Assembly (NCBI GenBank): GCA_014238325.1
Contig: JABABH010000028.1
Coordinates: forward strand, 1 to 15,804
DNA length: 15,804 nucleotides
Direction: 5' to 3'
Source of the DNA: Coxiellaceae bacterium
GTDB taxonomy: Bacteria; Pseudomonadota; Gammaproteobacteria; Coxiellales; Coxiellaceae
Positions 1 through 8,020 of this stretch are shown in pieces. Under the pieces are notes generated by a model. That model ran no database searches and was not told where the DNA came from. It saw only the letters and a list, made by a program, of their open reading frames with translations. How positions within the stretch are numbered: the first letter of the stretch is position 1; every line of letters starts with the position of its first letter. The position numbers and the translations under genes were made by a program.

Positions 1-153
1 CGACATCTGGATGAAGTCAGAAGCATCACTCATCAGTGGTTACAAGAATATAACCAGGTTCGACCTCATGCAGTTATCGGCAACGTACCACCTGCACACT
101 ATCAGCATCACGGAGAAATTCTATCTGTTACTGGTAACATTTTGGGGGGGTAG
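1..153 (+). CDS. IS3-family transposase (OrfB), C-terminal 50 residues
   Basis: This is the C-terminal end of a DDE (rve-type integrase core) transposase that cuts and joins the IS ends. The visible 50 residues match the family's closing region: a helix with DEVRSITHQWLQEYN, then VRPH, then a G..PP.HY segment, corresponding to the usual YN..RPH..LG..TP..Y signature. The catalytic glutamate and everything before it lie upstream of the window, so it cannot be told whether the element is intact or needs the usual -1 frameshift between orfA and orfB. The reading frame is open from the first base to the TAG at 151. The family assignment is fairly secure, but the subgroup cannot be determined. Confidence 0.7.
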   Translation, partial: RHLDEVRSITHQWLQEYNQVRPHAVIGNVPPAHYQHHGEILSVTGNILGG

Positions 154-156
154 ACA
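1..156 (+). mobile_element. Right end of an IS3-family insertion sequence (partial)
   Basis: The window opens inside a transposase reading frame that stops at 151-153. A run of seven G followed by TAGACA ends at 156. IS3-family elements typically end in CA-3' with a G-rich stretch in the right inverted repeat, and the orfB stop often lies within or next to that repeat, as here. I therefore place the right terminus at about 156. The left end lies outside the window, so neither the matching inverted repeat nor the target duplication can be checked. No gene is visibly interrupted on the right side. The next 230 bases up to the oppF stop hold no supported gene. Confidence 0.6.
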
Positions 157-388
157 GTTAAACTAGCATTCAATCATCATTAAAAAAAGATGGGCAGCAC
201 GGTTACTGCATGAGCATTTTAAAATTTTTCATGCGGGATGGGAACAGATTGATGTGTTCGCCTGTACTGCAGGCTAATGATAGCATCCATTTGGGTTGGC
301 GATTACCTCTTATTCAGATTTATTGTCTATCCAACTATTGGGATCCAAGACAGCGCTTCCTTGCCGCACTATCTATCCATCCATCTTC

Positions 389-1438
389 TTAATCGACATG
401 CGGACTTCCCGTCTTGTAATGGTAAGCAGACTCTCCGGCCCTCCAGCAGGCCACCTTTGATCTATCCTGTTTATTCTCGGTATCATACGGAGCCCATATC
501 GGTTCATCTCGATGACAACGTTGAATTGCAATCGGACAACGCGTATGAAAAACACAGCCTGCCGGTTTATGAATAGGAGAAGGCACTTCACCCAGCCAAG
601 CATGATTATCTAAATGACGCTCTTTAGGATTGATACCTAAAATTGCCGATAATAATAGCTGCGTGTAGGGGTGCTTAGGGTGATTAAAAATGGCAGCCGT
701 CTCCCCTAATTCCATGGCTTTTCCTAAATACATCACGAGAACGCGGTCGCAAATATAACGCACGACACTTAAATTATGTGAAATAAAAATCAGTGAAAAC
801 CCAGAGTCTTGTTGCAGATCTTTTAATAGATTAAGAATTTGCGCTTGTATCGAGATATCTAAGGCACTCACTGGCTCGTCACAGATAATTAAGCGCGGCT
901 GTAAAATTAAGGCACGTGCAATACCGACCCGCTGGCATTGCCCTCCAGATAACTCATGGGGGTAGTGATGCAAATAAGCTAAGGACAATCCAACTCGCTC
1001 TAATATTTCCATGACTTTATGACGAATCACCCTCCGCCCTAATGCTGGATAAAAGGTTTTAAGTGGTTCTGCAATAATTTCGCGGATCGTTAAACGCGGG
1101 TTTAATGCAGAAAAGGGATCTTGAAAAATAATTTGTACTTCCTTGCGTATATTCCTCCATGAGGACTTATTTAAGGATAATAGATTCATGCCTGCATATA
1201 AAATTTGGCCAGAGGTCCTCGGAACAAGTCCTAATATCGCACGCCCCAATGTGGATTTACCGCAGCCAGACTCGCCCACTATACCTAGAATCTCACCAGG
1301 ATAGACCTTAAAACTCATACCATCTACTGCATTAAAAGTGTGATGATGCTGCAACAACGATGCACGCTTTTGTGGCACTGGAAAAGAGACTTGTAAATTT
1401 TCGACGGCTAATAAAGGCTGACGTTCTACATCGCTCAT
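389..1438 (-). CDS. oppF: Oligopeptide ABC transporter ATP-binding protein OppF
   Basis: One of the two cytoplasmic ATPases that drive peptide import through OppB/OppC. With the start chosen here (349 aa), Walker A GESGCGKS is at 55-62, the Q-loop glutamine at 106, the signature LSGGQ at 163-167, Walker B LIICDEP at 183-189 with catalytic Glu188, and the switch histidine at 221. The C-terminal oligopeptide/dipeptide extension begins near HPYTQ at 256-260 and carries four cysteines at 295, 301, 308 and 331. The frame is open 26 codons further upstream, but the ATG at 1438 forms an ATGA overlap with the oppD stop and gives the normal family length. Being last in the operon and paired with oppD supports OppF over DppF, although sequence alone does not exclude a dipeptide system. 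Confidence 0.92.
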   Translation of the reverse strand: MSDVERQPLLAVENLQVSFPVPQKRASLLQHHHTFNAVDGMSFKVYPGEILGIVGESGCGKSTLGRAILGLVPRTSGQILYAGMNLLSLNKSSWRNIRKEVQIIFQDPFSALNPRLTIREIIAEPLKTFYPALGRRVIRHKVMEILERVGLSLAYLHHYPHELSGGQCQRVGIARALILQPRLIICDEPVSALDISIQAQILNLLKDLQQDSGFSLIFISHNLSVVRYICDRVLVMYLGKAMELGETAAIFNHPKHPYTQLLLSAILGINPKERHLDNHAWLGEVPSPIHKPAGCVFHTRCPIAIQRCHRDEPIWAPYDTENKQDRSKVACWRAGESAYHYKTGSPHVD

Positions 1439-2415
1439 GACAACTCGCCTGCAAAATGACACATGGATCGCTGTTGATGCGTAAATATAAGCGGCTTTGG
1501 AAGTTGCTGAGCACAAATCGCTTCAGCACGAATACAGCGCGGATGAAATGGGCACCCTGATGGTAAAGCTGCAATATTAGGAGGGCTGCCTTCAATAGCT
1601 ACTAAACGCTCTGCTGCTTGATCCAATTGCGGCAAGGCACGTAGCAAGGCCTGTGTATAAGGATTTTTAGAGCGATATAAAATATCATCAACCTGTCCCA
1701 CCTCCATCGCATATCCCCCATACATCACCATGATTTGATCACACATGCTCGCAATGACACCCAGATCATGTGAAATCAAAATAATGGCTGTGTTAAACTC
1801 TTTCTGTAGTTGTTTTAATAAATTTAGAATTTCAGCTTGCACGGTGACATCTAAGGCAGTGGTCGGCTCGTCTGCAATTAATATGGTCGGCTGACATAAT
1901 AATCCCATTGCAATCATCACACGCTGCCGCATACCCCCCGAAAATTCGTGAGGATATAAATTCAGGCGAGCTTTAGCTTCAGGAATTTTTACTGCATCCA
2001 GCATATCGCTTGCCTGTTGCTTGGCTTCACGATAACTCATGCCACGATGTCGCACGAGAATCTCAGACATTTGCTTGGAGATTTTTAAATAGGGATTTAA
2101 AGAGGTCATCGGGTCTTGAAAGACCATCGCTATTTTATCTCCACGAATCTTATTCAGCGCCGCGTGAGATAGCCCTACTAATTCCATGCCTTGGAACTGA
2201 ATGGATCCAGTGATGCGAGCATACGTTGCCGATAGCCCCAGAATCGCAAGAGCTGTTTGGCTTTTTCCAGAGCCCGACTCTCCAACAATCCCCAATACTT
2301 GCCCAGCCTGGAGGGTGAAATTCAAATCTGGAATAATCGTCACCCAACCCCGCTGAGAGGGCGCCTGGATATTTAAATGCTTGACGACTAATATAGGGTC
2401 TATCGCATTCATCAT
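1435..2415 (-). CDS. oppD: Oligopeptide ABC transporter ATP-binding protein OppD
   Basis: The other ATPase subunit of the peptide importer. The 326 residues show Walker A GESGSGKS at 45-52, Q-loop Gln100, a degenerate signature FSGGM at 158-162 as is usual in OppD, Walker B ILIADEP at 178-184 with Glu183, and switch His216. The C-terminal peptide-transporter extension (NPYTQALL near 251-258, then a GCPFHPRC segment) holds cysteines 288, 294, 301 and 319, the spacing linked to an iron-sulfur cluster in some Opp/Dpp ATPases. Its start overlaps the oppC stop by four bases and its stop overlaps the oppF start by four bases, implying translational coupling and a fixed D:F ratio. Two consecutive ATG codons open the gene, and either could be used. 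Confidence 0.93.
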   Translation of the reverse strand: MMNAIDPILVVKHLNIQAPSQRGWVTIIPDLNFTLQAGQVLGIVGESGSGKSQTALAILGLSATYARITGSIQFQGMELVGLSHAALNKIRGDKIAMVFQDPMTSLNPYLKISKQMSEILVRHRGMSYREAKQQASDMLDAVKIPEAKARLNLYPHEFSGGMRQRVMIAMGLLCQPTILIADEPTTALDVTVQAEILNLLKQLQKEFNTAIILISHDLGVIASMCDQIMVMYGGYAMEVGQVDDILYRSKNPYTQALLRALPQLDQAAERLVAIEGSPPNIAALPSGCPFHPRCIRAEAICAQQLPKPLIFTHQQRSMCHFAGELS

Positions 2416-3347
2416 CGACTCTTGGGATCTAAAGCATCACGTAACCCATCACCAATAAAATTAAAACAAAGCAATGTGATCACTAACATCAGCGTTGGAA
2501 AAAATAAAGTCCACCACGCTACTGACATACTATGCACGCCATCATTCACTAATACCCCCCAACTGGTATGGGGTTCTTGCACACCTAGGCCAAGAAAGCT
2601 CAGCAGTGATTCCGTAATAATCACCTGAGGAATCGTCAAAGTGGCATAAATCATGACGACACCTAGTAAATTCGGCACAATATGCCTTAAGATGACACTA
2701 AATTGATTTACACCATAGGCATAGGCGGCTTCGATAAACTCTTTATGTCGTAAACTTAAGGTTTGACCACGCACAATACGTGCCATATCTAACCAATTAA
2801 TGGCACCAATGGCGACAAAAATCAAAATAATATGTCGACCAAAAAAAGTCATTAAGACGATCACGAAAAAGAGAAAAGGTAAGGAATAGAGAATATCCAC
2901 GATTCTCATCATGACGCCATCTGTTTTTCCGCCCCATAAACCCGCTGTGGCTCCATAAGCAACACCGATCATGATACTGACGATACTTGAGACGAGACCT
3001 ATTAATAAAGACATTCTACCGCCCGACATCGTTCTCACAAAAATATCACGGCCTAAGCTATCGGTACCAAAAATATGCCCACTGGCAAAACTAGGCGGCT
3101 GAAAAATAGCTGACCAATCGGTCGCTCGAAATGAAAATGGACTACAATAAGGTCCCAACCAAACGCATAATGCCATCAGGCATAACAGACTCAACGCAAC
3201 CATAGCCATTTTATTACGCCTGAATTGCAGAAAAGCATCTTTCCAAAGGCTATGACCTTTTATATGACTCTCAGTGGACGACTGAGTGATTCCATCATCC
3301 TGAACCTTCATAAGCTTACGCCGAAATAACCTTTTCACACTGTTCAT
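2412..3347 (-). CDS. oppC: Oligopeptide ABC transporter permease OppC
   Basis: Inner-membrane channel subunit that pairs with OppB. The 311-residue protein has a cytoplasmic N-terminal tail of about 45 residues, a first membrane segment near 48-66, the family sequence FGTDSLGRDIF at 93-103, and further hydrophobic segments near 115-130, 155-185, 227-250 and 283-298. The EAA loop that contacts the ATPases is visible at 206-226 (EAAYAYG...HIVPN). The length is typical of OppC/DppC. The start is uncertain: no convincing Shine-Dalgarno precedes Met1, and Met13 is an alternative that would shorten only the tail. The gene lies 43 bp after oppB and overlaps oppD by four bases. Confidence 0.92.
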   Translation of the reverse strand: MNSVKRLFRRKLMKVQDDGITQSSTESHIKGHSLWKDAFLQFRRNKMAMVALSLLCLMALCVWLGPYCSPFSFRATDWSAIFQPPSFASGHIFGTDSLGRDIFVRTMSGGRMSLLIGLVSSIVSIMIGVAYGATAGLWGGKTDGVMMRIVDILYSLPFLFFVIVLMTFFGRHIILIFVAIGAINWLDMARIVRGQTLSLRHKEFIEAAYAYGVNQFSVILRHIVPNLLGVVMIYATLTIPQVIITESLLSFLGLGVQEPHTSWGVLVNDGVHSMSVAWWTLFFPTLMLVITLLCFNFIGDGLRDALDPKSR

Positions 3348-3390
3348 TCCATCTATTCGTCATATACTTATTAGTATCGATCATCCTCAC

Positions 3391-4311
3391 CTAATAAGAT
3401 ACACGCGGATCTAGAAAAGTATATAAAATATCTACGATTAAATTGGCTATGATCATTAAGGTACAGGTTAATATGACCAAGCCCATCACCACGGTATAAT
3501 CTCGACTCAAAGCACCATTCACTAATAAAGTACCTATGCCGGGCAAACCAAAGACCATTTCTACTGAGACAGATCCCGTAATAATATTTGCCAAACCTGG
3601 ACCCAAATAAGACAAAACAGGCATAAAAGCGGGCCTCAAAGCATGATGCAATACCACGGCACGTTCTGGCAACCCTTTCGCTCGAGCCGTACGAATATAA
3701 GGGCTCCCTAATACTTCAATCATACTGCCGCGCATCAAGCGAGCAATAATAGCCATTTGCGGCAAAGCCAATGCGATCACAGGCATCAAGAGATGATTCC
3801 AAGCTCCATTTCCCCACTCAGCAGCTGGCAGCCAGTGCAATATGACTGCAAAGACAAACACCATCAGTGGCGCAATCACAAAACTCGGAATAGAAATACC
3901 AAACATTGCAAAGCCACTGGTAAAAGCATCCACCCAACTATGTTGATATAAAGCAGCAGTAGCGCCTACAGTAACGCCCAAGACTACAGCCAATAGGATA
4001 GCCCATGCCCCTAATCGCAACGATACGGGAAAAGCCTTCGCAATTAATTGATTCACGGTCCAGTCTCTATTCTTAAAGGAAGGGCCTAAATCTCCTCGAG
4101 CCGTATTATTTAAATAACGCAGATACTGCTTCCATACGGGCTCATCTAAATGATACTGTTTTGCTATATTTTTTTGTATTTCTGGCGGTAGATTTTTTTC
4201 TGAAGTAAAGGGACCTCCAGGCGCCAAGTGCATCAAAAAAAAACTCAAGGTCATCAGGATTAATACTGTCGGTATCAGCGCGCCAATTCTCTTGAAAATA
4301 TATATAATCAC
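3391..4311 (-). CDS. oppB: Oligopeptide ABC transporter permease OppB
   Basis: Inner-membrane channel subunit of the peptide importer. The 306 residues begin directly with a membrane segment (about 9-28), followed by the conserved APGGPF and the periplasmic region with LDEPVW at 55-60 and GDLGPSF at 73-79. Further hydrophobic segments lie near 100-121, 134-160, 175-192, 234-252 and 274-296. The EAA loop is at 205-228 (YIRTARAKGL...LRPA), and the family ending DPRVSY closes the protein. The start codon is GTG at 4311, preceded by AGAGGG about 8 bases upstream. The gene follows oppA1 after 87 bp, and that gap contains a strong hairpin directly after the oppA1 stop. Confidence 0.93.
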   Translation of the reverse strand: MIIYIFKRIGALIPTVLILMTLSFFLMHLAPGGPFTSEKNLPPEIQKNIAKQYHLDEPVWKQYLRYLNNTARGDLGPSFKNRDWTVNQLIAKAFPVSLRLGAWAILLAVVLGVTVGATAALYQHSWVDAFTSGFAMFGISIPSFVIAPLMVFVFAVILHWLPAAEWGNGAWNHLLMPVIALALPQMAIIARLMRGSMIEVLGSPYIRTARAKGLPERAVVLHHALRPAFMPVLSYLGPGLANIITGSVSVEMVFGLPGIGTLLVNGALSRDYTVVMGLVILTCTLMIIANLIVDILYTFLDPRVSY

Positions 4312-4344
4312 GCGTTGCCCTCTTCCAAACTGACGACACTCTAT

Positions 4345-4398
4345 CTTGATCTTACTGCATCCATAAGCTAGACCATGCAGTACGTTGAGCCTATCAAG
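4345..4398 (-). promoter_or_regulatory. Hairpin between oppA1 and oppB (RNA stabiliser or attenuator candidate)
   Basis: Directly after the oppA1 stop codon, the transcript can form a nested hairpin. The inner stem is a perfect 8-bp match, TACTGCAT (4353-4360) with ATGCAGTA (4375-4382), around a 14-nt loop. An outer 6-bp arm pairs CTTGAT (4345-4350) with ATCAAG (4393-4398). There is no T-tract after it on the coding strand, so it does not look like a full intrinsic terminator. In other binding-protein operons, hairpins at this place keep the binding-protein message abundant relative to the permease message. That role here is inference. Confidence 0.6.
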
Positions 4399-6027
4399 CT
4401 ATTTATGGATAATATGCCAATTCTTAGATTTTTGATGATCTAAAATTTGTGTCGGATGGTAATTGCCAACATATTTTTTAACCAAATGTCGCATCACATC
4501 TTGAAAGATTGGAATTCTTATATAACTTTTCATTAATATACCACTCGCTTGACCATATAAGGCCATTCTTTGGGCCTTATTGATAGTATGGCTGGCTTTT
4601 ACCAATAATTGGTCATATTGAGGATTACAATACCCTTCTATATTTTGGGTACTATTACACGTGAGCAAGGATAAAAATGCATAAGGATCATTATAATCCG
4701 CTACCCACTCGAGCGTGGTCACGGAAAAATTACCTTGACGTTGATCCATGAGCTCACTCTTAAATTCTTCATTGCGAAGCTCAACCTGTGCCCCTAAGAC
4801 TGCCAACCACATAGCCTGTATAGCGGTCACTATTTTCTTACGCTCATTATTTGTATTATATAGAATCGTCACGTGCAAGGGATGAGAATCCGAATAGCCT
4901 GCAGCTTGGTATAATTTTTTTGCCTCTGCAATTTGACGAGCTCGAGGCCAGTCTGCCCATACAACGGTATGCTGCGTATCGACCCCCATACCTGCTGGTA
5001 AAAAGTTATATTGAGGAATAACTCCCACGGCTAATATATGTGCAATAGCTTTTCGGTCAATGGCCATAGACAAAGCCTGGCGTAATTGCACCTTATTAAA
5101 CGGTGGTTTTTTCAAATTAAAGGCTAAATAAAAAGACGTCGCTGAAGGAAATACATGTAATTGCTGAGCATATTGACGCTTAATTTCTTGAAAAGAATCA
5201 GAGGGCACCGTATTCGTATAATCCAACTGACCTGATTCATACATCTTTAATTCGGTTGTGCTATCAACGATCGGGTAATAATTTACCGTATCAATTGAGG
5301 TGTGTGTATTATCCCAGTAATAAGGATTGCGCACTAATTGGATGTGATCATTCACAATCCATGATTTTAACTCATACGCTCCGTTTGAGATCAAATGTCC
5401 TGGTTGGGTAAACTTATTTCCCCATTGATCTACGTTAGGCTTGTATAATGGATAAGCAATAGGATTCGCTAAAATCTGTAAGATATAAGGCGTGACAGCC
5501 TCTAAGGTGATTTGCACCGTATGCGAATCTAATGCCTTAATCCCTAAACTATCAACGGGCGCTTTACCCGCATTAATCAGCTCGGCATTTTTCACAGGAT
5601 AAAGCAAATAAGCTTCTGTCGAAGCTGTATGTGGATCAACAGCACGACGTATTCCATAAACAAAATCATCGGCTGTCACCGGTTGACCATTCGACCACTT
5701 CGCATCATCGCGCAAATAAAAGGTATATACTTTGCCAGCATTGCTGACCTTCCAATGAGAAGCAACACCCGGAACAATGCCATTATCCGGTCCATTTGAA
5801 TTAGGTGATTCATCGGTTAGGCCTTGGAATAAATCAGCCACAATATTAGCCCCATAGACATCATCCACTTTGGCTGGGTCTAGTGTCGCAGGTTCTGCAG
5901 CATTCCCTCTATTTAAAACATTCTCTACTTTGCTCGTCGGGCTCGTCGGCTCAGAATGACAGCCTGATAAGAGCGCAACAGCAAAAATCATGCTCATTAA
6001 AGCTTTAGAAAGACAATTTATATGCAT
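4399..6027 (-). CDS. oppA: Oligopeptide-binding lipoprotein OppA, copy 1 (proximal to oppB)
   Basis: Binding protein (SBP_bac_5 fold) that captures peptides outside the inner membrane and delivers them to OppB/C. I start it at the ATG at 6027 (542 aa), which has AGGG 8 bases upstream. A GTG nine bases earlier is the alternative. An N-terminal signal ends in lipobox LSGC with Cys23, so the mature protein should be lipid-anchored. Family signatures include VYTFYLRDDAKWSNG (100-114), TADDFVYG (118-125), NGAYELKSW (215-223) and WVADYND at 441-447, whose Trp-Asp matches the E. coli OppA pair that holds the peptide alpha-amino group. It is highly similar to the adjacent oppA2, so the pair arose by tandem duplication. 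The murein-peptide protein MppA is an alternative identity. Confidence 0.92.
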   Translation of the reverse strand: MHINCLSKALMSMIFAVALLSGCHSEPTSPTSKVENVLNRGNAAEPATLDPAKVDDVYGANIVADLFQGLTDESPNSNGPDNGIVPGVASHWKVSNAGKVYTFYLRDDAKWSNGQPVTADDFVYGIRRAVDPHTASTEAYLLYPVKNAELINAGKAPVDSLGIKALDSHTVQITLEAVTPYILQILANPIAYPLYKPNVDQWGNKFTQPGHLISNGAYELKSWIVNDHIQLVRNPYYWDNTHTSIDTVNYYPIVDSTTELKMYESGQLDYTNTVPSDSFQEIKRQYAQQLHVFPSATSFYLAFNLKKPPFNKVQLRQALSMAIDRKAIAHILAVGVIPQYNFLPAGMGVDTQHTVVWADWPRARQIAEAKKLYQAAGYSDSHPLHVTILYNTNNERKKIVTAIQAMWLAVLGAQVELRNEEFKSELMDQRQGNFSVTTLEWVADYNDPYAFLSLLTCNSTQNIEGYCNPQYDQLLVKASHTINKAQRMALYGQASGILMKSYIRIPIFQDVMRHLVKKYVGNYHPTQILDHQKSKNWHIIHK

Positions 6028-6104
6028 TCGATACACCCTATTTTCCCGTCAAAGTTTTCAGCATGATTACCACTTTCCCATGCATCCTTGTCACAACAAA
6101 GACC

Positions 6105-6131
6105 TAAGCGTCTCATGATGACTGACGCTTA
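6105..6131 (-). promoter_or_regulatory. Hairpin at the 3' end of oppA2
   Basis: A perfect 8-bp inverted repeat, TAAGCGTC (6105-6112) and GACGCTTA (6124-6131), separated by 11 bases, encloses the oppA2 stop codon. In the transcript it forms a hairpin at the oppA2/oppA1 junction. It is followed by only a weak T-rich stretch, so partial termination or 3'-end protection after processing is more plausible than full termination. It parallels the hairpin after oppA1. Confidence 0.55.
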
Positions 6132-7768
6132 CCCGCTTTCCGGTTAATAATATGCCAATTTTTAGTATAGACATGGTCAAGCAATTGCGTCTGTTTATAA
6201 TGACCAACATAATCTTTGACAAGATGTACATTCACATACTGAAAAATTGGGATTCTGACATAATTATGATTCACAATCGCTCTAGCTTGCTCATAAAGCG
6301 CAACCATTTGTTTGCGATTTGCTGTATGGCTTGCCTCATTGACGAGAGCATCGTATTTCAGATTGCTATAGCCCCCTGAGTTTTGCGTCCCGTCGGTCGT
6401 CAATAACATAAAAAAAGTAGAAGCATCATTATAGTCAGCAACCCATCGCTCCATCACAATATCGTAATTATGTTGCCCAATATCCGATAGATAAGCTTTC
6501 CAGTCCTCATTGCGTAGAGACACCTTCACGCCTAAGTTCTGTGCCCACATCGCTTGTATCGCAATAGCTAATTTTTTACGCTGATCATCTGTATTATATA
6601 AAATCGTGATATGCAAAGGATGCTGCTTAGAATAGCCTGCTGCTTTGTACAATGCTTGCGCTTTAGCCAGTCGTGCTTGACGTGTCCAATTTTCCCACGG
6701 TACAGCATTCGCTGTATCCACACCCATACCAGCCGGCAAAATACCGTATTGTGGGATAATACCAATAGGCAACACCGCACGCACTATAGTCTTGCGATCA
6801 ATAGCCATGGATAATGCTTGACGTAATTTCATACTTTTCAATGCCTCTCTCCTCAAATTCAACCCCAAATAAAAGGAGGCTGCCCAAGGAGATATATGTA
6901 ATTCTGAAGGCAAGGTTTGCTTAATGCGTTGAAAGGAATCCGACGGTACCGTACTGGTATAATCTAGTTCCCCCGATTGATACATTTTTAACTCCGTCGC
7001 AGCATCCACAGTAGGATAATAATTCACGGTATCAATAGCCGTATGCGCATTATCCCAATAATAAGGATTGCGAATTAAAGTTACATGATCATTGACGCGC
7101 CATGTTTTTAATTGATAAGCACCATTTGAGACCAAATGGCCAGGCTGGGTAAAGCCATCTCCCCACCGCTCTACATCGGGTTTATAAACAGGATAGGTAA
7201 TGGGATTGGCCATAATTTGTAGAATATAAGGCGTCACTGCTTTTAAAGTTACCTGCACTGTATAGCGATCTAAGGCCTTAACACCCAAACTATCCACCGA
7301 TGACTTACCCGCATTAATGGCCTCCGCATTCTTTAAAGAGTATAATAAATAAGCTTCTGTAGAAGCCGTATGCGGGTCAATGGCACGACGAATCCCATAG
7401 ACAAAATCATCAGCCGTTACAGGCTCCCCGTTCGACCATTTCGCATCATGGCGCAAATGAAAGGTATAGACTTTAAAATCTGGGCTAATATTCCAGCGCT
7501 CAGCCACACCAGGCACAATGGTATTATTGGGTGCTTCAGCAGTTAAACCTTCAAATAAATCGTTAATAATATGCCCACTCGAGACATCTTCTACTTTAGC
7601 AGGGTCCAGGGTCGCTGGCTCTGCCCGATTTCCTCTATTTAAAACATTATCCTCCTTGGTTTGCGACTGAGAAGGCGATTCATGACAGGATGTCAAGCAC
7701 CCCATTAATGCAATAGATAGACATAGAGGCCCCACCTGATGACGTATGAATTTCATAACCTGCAACAC
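6113..7768 (-). CDS. oppA: Oligopeptide-binding lipoprotein OppA, copy 2 (first gene of the operon)
   Basis: Tandem paralog of oppA1 and probably the promoter-proximal gene of the transporter operon. The start is GTG at 7768, supported by a perfect AGGAGG six bases upstream (7775-7780); the in-frame ATG four codons later is too far from it. Of 551 residues, the signal ends with two candidate lipid-attachment cysteines, Cys24 (LMGC) and Cys28 (LTSC). Alignment with oppA1 favours Cys28. SBP_bac_5 signatures are VYTFHLRHDAKWSNG (100-114), TADDFVYG (118-125) and WVADYND (442-448), retaining the Trp-Asp peptide N-terminus site. In residues 100-143 it matches oppA1 at 40 of 44 positions, and the C-terminal half is more divergent. 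A basic tail, RKAGKRQSS, is absent from oppA1. Different peptide preferences for the two copies are plausible but unproven. Confidence 0.92.
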   Translation of the reverse strand: MLQVMKFIRHQVGPLCLSIALMGCLTSCHESPSQSQTKEDNVLNRGNRAEPATLDPAKVEDVSSGHIINDLFEGLTAEAPNNTIVPGVAERWNISPDFKVYTFHLRHDAKWSNGEPVTADDFVYGIRRAIDPHTASTEAYLLYSLKNAEAINAGKSSVDSLGVKALDRYTVQVTLKAVTPYILQIMANPITYPVYKPDVERWGDGFTQPGHLVSNGAYQLKTWRVNDHVTLIRNPYYWDNAHTAIDTVNYYPTVDAATELKMYQSGELDYTSTVPSDSFQRIKQTLPSELHISPWAASFYLGLNLRREALKSMKLRQALSMAIDRKTIVRAVLPIGIIPQYGILPAGMGVDTANAVPWENWTRQARLAKAQALYKAAGYSKQHPLHITILYNTDDQRKKLAIAIQAMWAQNLGVKVSLRNEDWKAYLSDIGQHNYDIVMERWVADYNDASTFFMLLTTDGTQNSGGYSNLKYDALVNEASHTANRKQMVALYEQARAIVNHNYVRIPIFQYVNVHLVKDYVGHYKQTQLLDHVYTKNWHIINRKAGKRQSS

Positions 7769-7774
7769 TTCTTG

Positions 7775-7780
7775 CCTCCT
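7775..7780 (-). promoter_or_regulatory. Ribosome binding site deciding the oppA2 GTG start
   Basis: AGGAGG on the minus strand, six bases before GTG at 7768. A second copy of the same nine bases (ttgcctcct on the plus strand) lies 40 bp further upstream at 7812-7820. It precedes a possible short leader frame. Confidence 0.7.
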
Positions 7781-7969
7781 GGTCTATAGGGATCATGGTA
7801 GTCGACAACGATTGCCTCCTTACTATTTTATAATCCATATACAGCGTTAAAACCACTAGACCAAAAAAATGCTTCATCAGCCCGTCATCTCTTTTGTCTT
7901 GATTTTGAACAATATCTCATATCACGAGAGCAGGCATGGCTCTTAATAAAATTTTAAGATTTAGATCTT

Positions 7970-7999
7970 TTTATACCATTATTGCGCATCCGTATGCAA
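7970..7999 (-). promoter_or_regulatory. Candidate sigma-70 promoter for the opp operon
   Basis: On the minus strand, TTGCAT (7994-7999) and TATAAA (7970-7975) are separated by 18 bases, a reasonable -35/-10 pair. It lies between the hpt gene ending at 8021 and oppA2, and would give a leader of about 190 bases. A 10-bp palindrome, TCACATGTGA (8007-8016), sits just upstream of the -35 and could be an operator. No transcript data support this, and AT-rich DNA gives such matches easily. Confidence 0.4.
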
Positions 8000-8020
8000 G
8001 TATGGTTCACATGTGACAGC

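Noticed and set aside
167..274. Open stretch of 36 codons after the IS end that could be a gene remnant
   Set aside because: A stop-free run this short is common by chance, and the translated residues match no domain I recognise.
277..576. 99-codon plus-strand open frame opposite the end of oppF
   Set aside because: It overlaps the conserved oppF C-terminus on the other strand, has no ribosome site and shows no family motif, so it is a shadow frame.
7940..7975. AT-rich small hairpins after the first Hpt gene as a terminator
   Set aside because: The arms are only about five A/T pairs with no clear T-tract in the right direction. Such matches are expected by chance in this composition.
8007..8016. 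TCACATGTGA palindrome as a parS or CRP site
   Set aside because: parS needs a longer GTTTCAC/GTGAAAC palindrome, and CRP sites have TGTGA before TCACA with a 6-base gap. The half-site order and spacing here fit neither.
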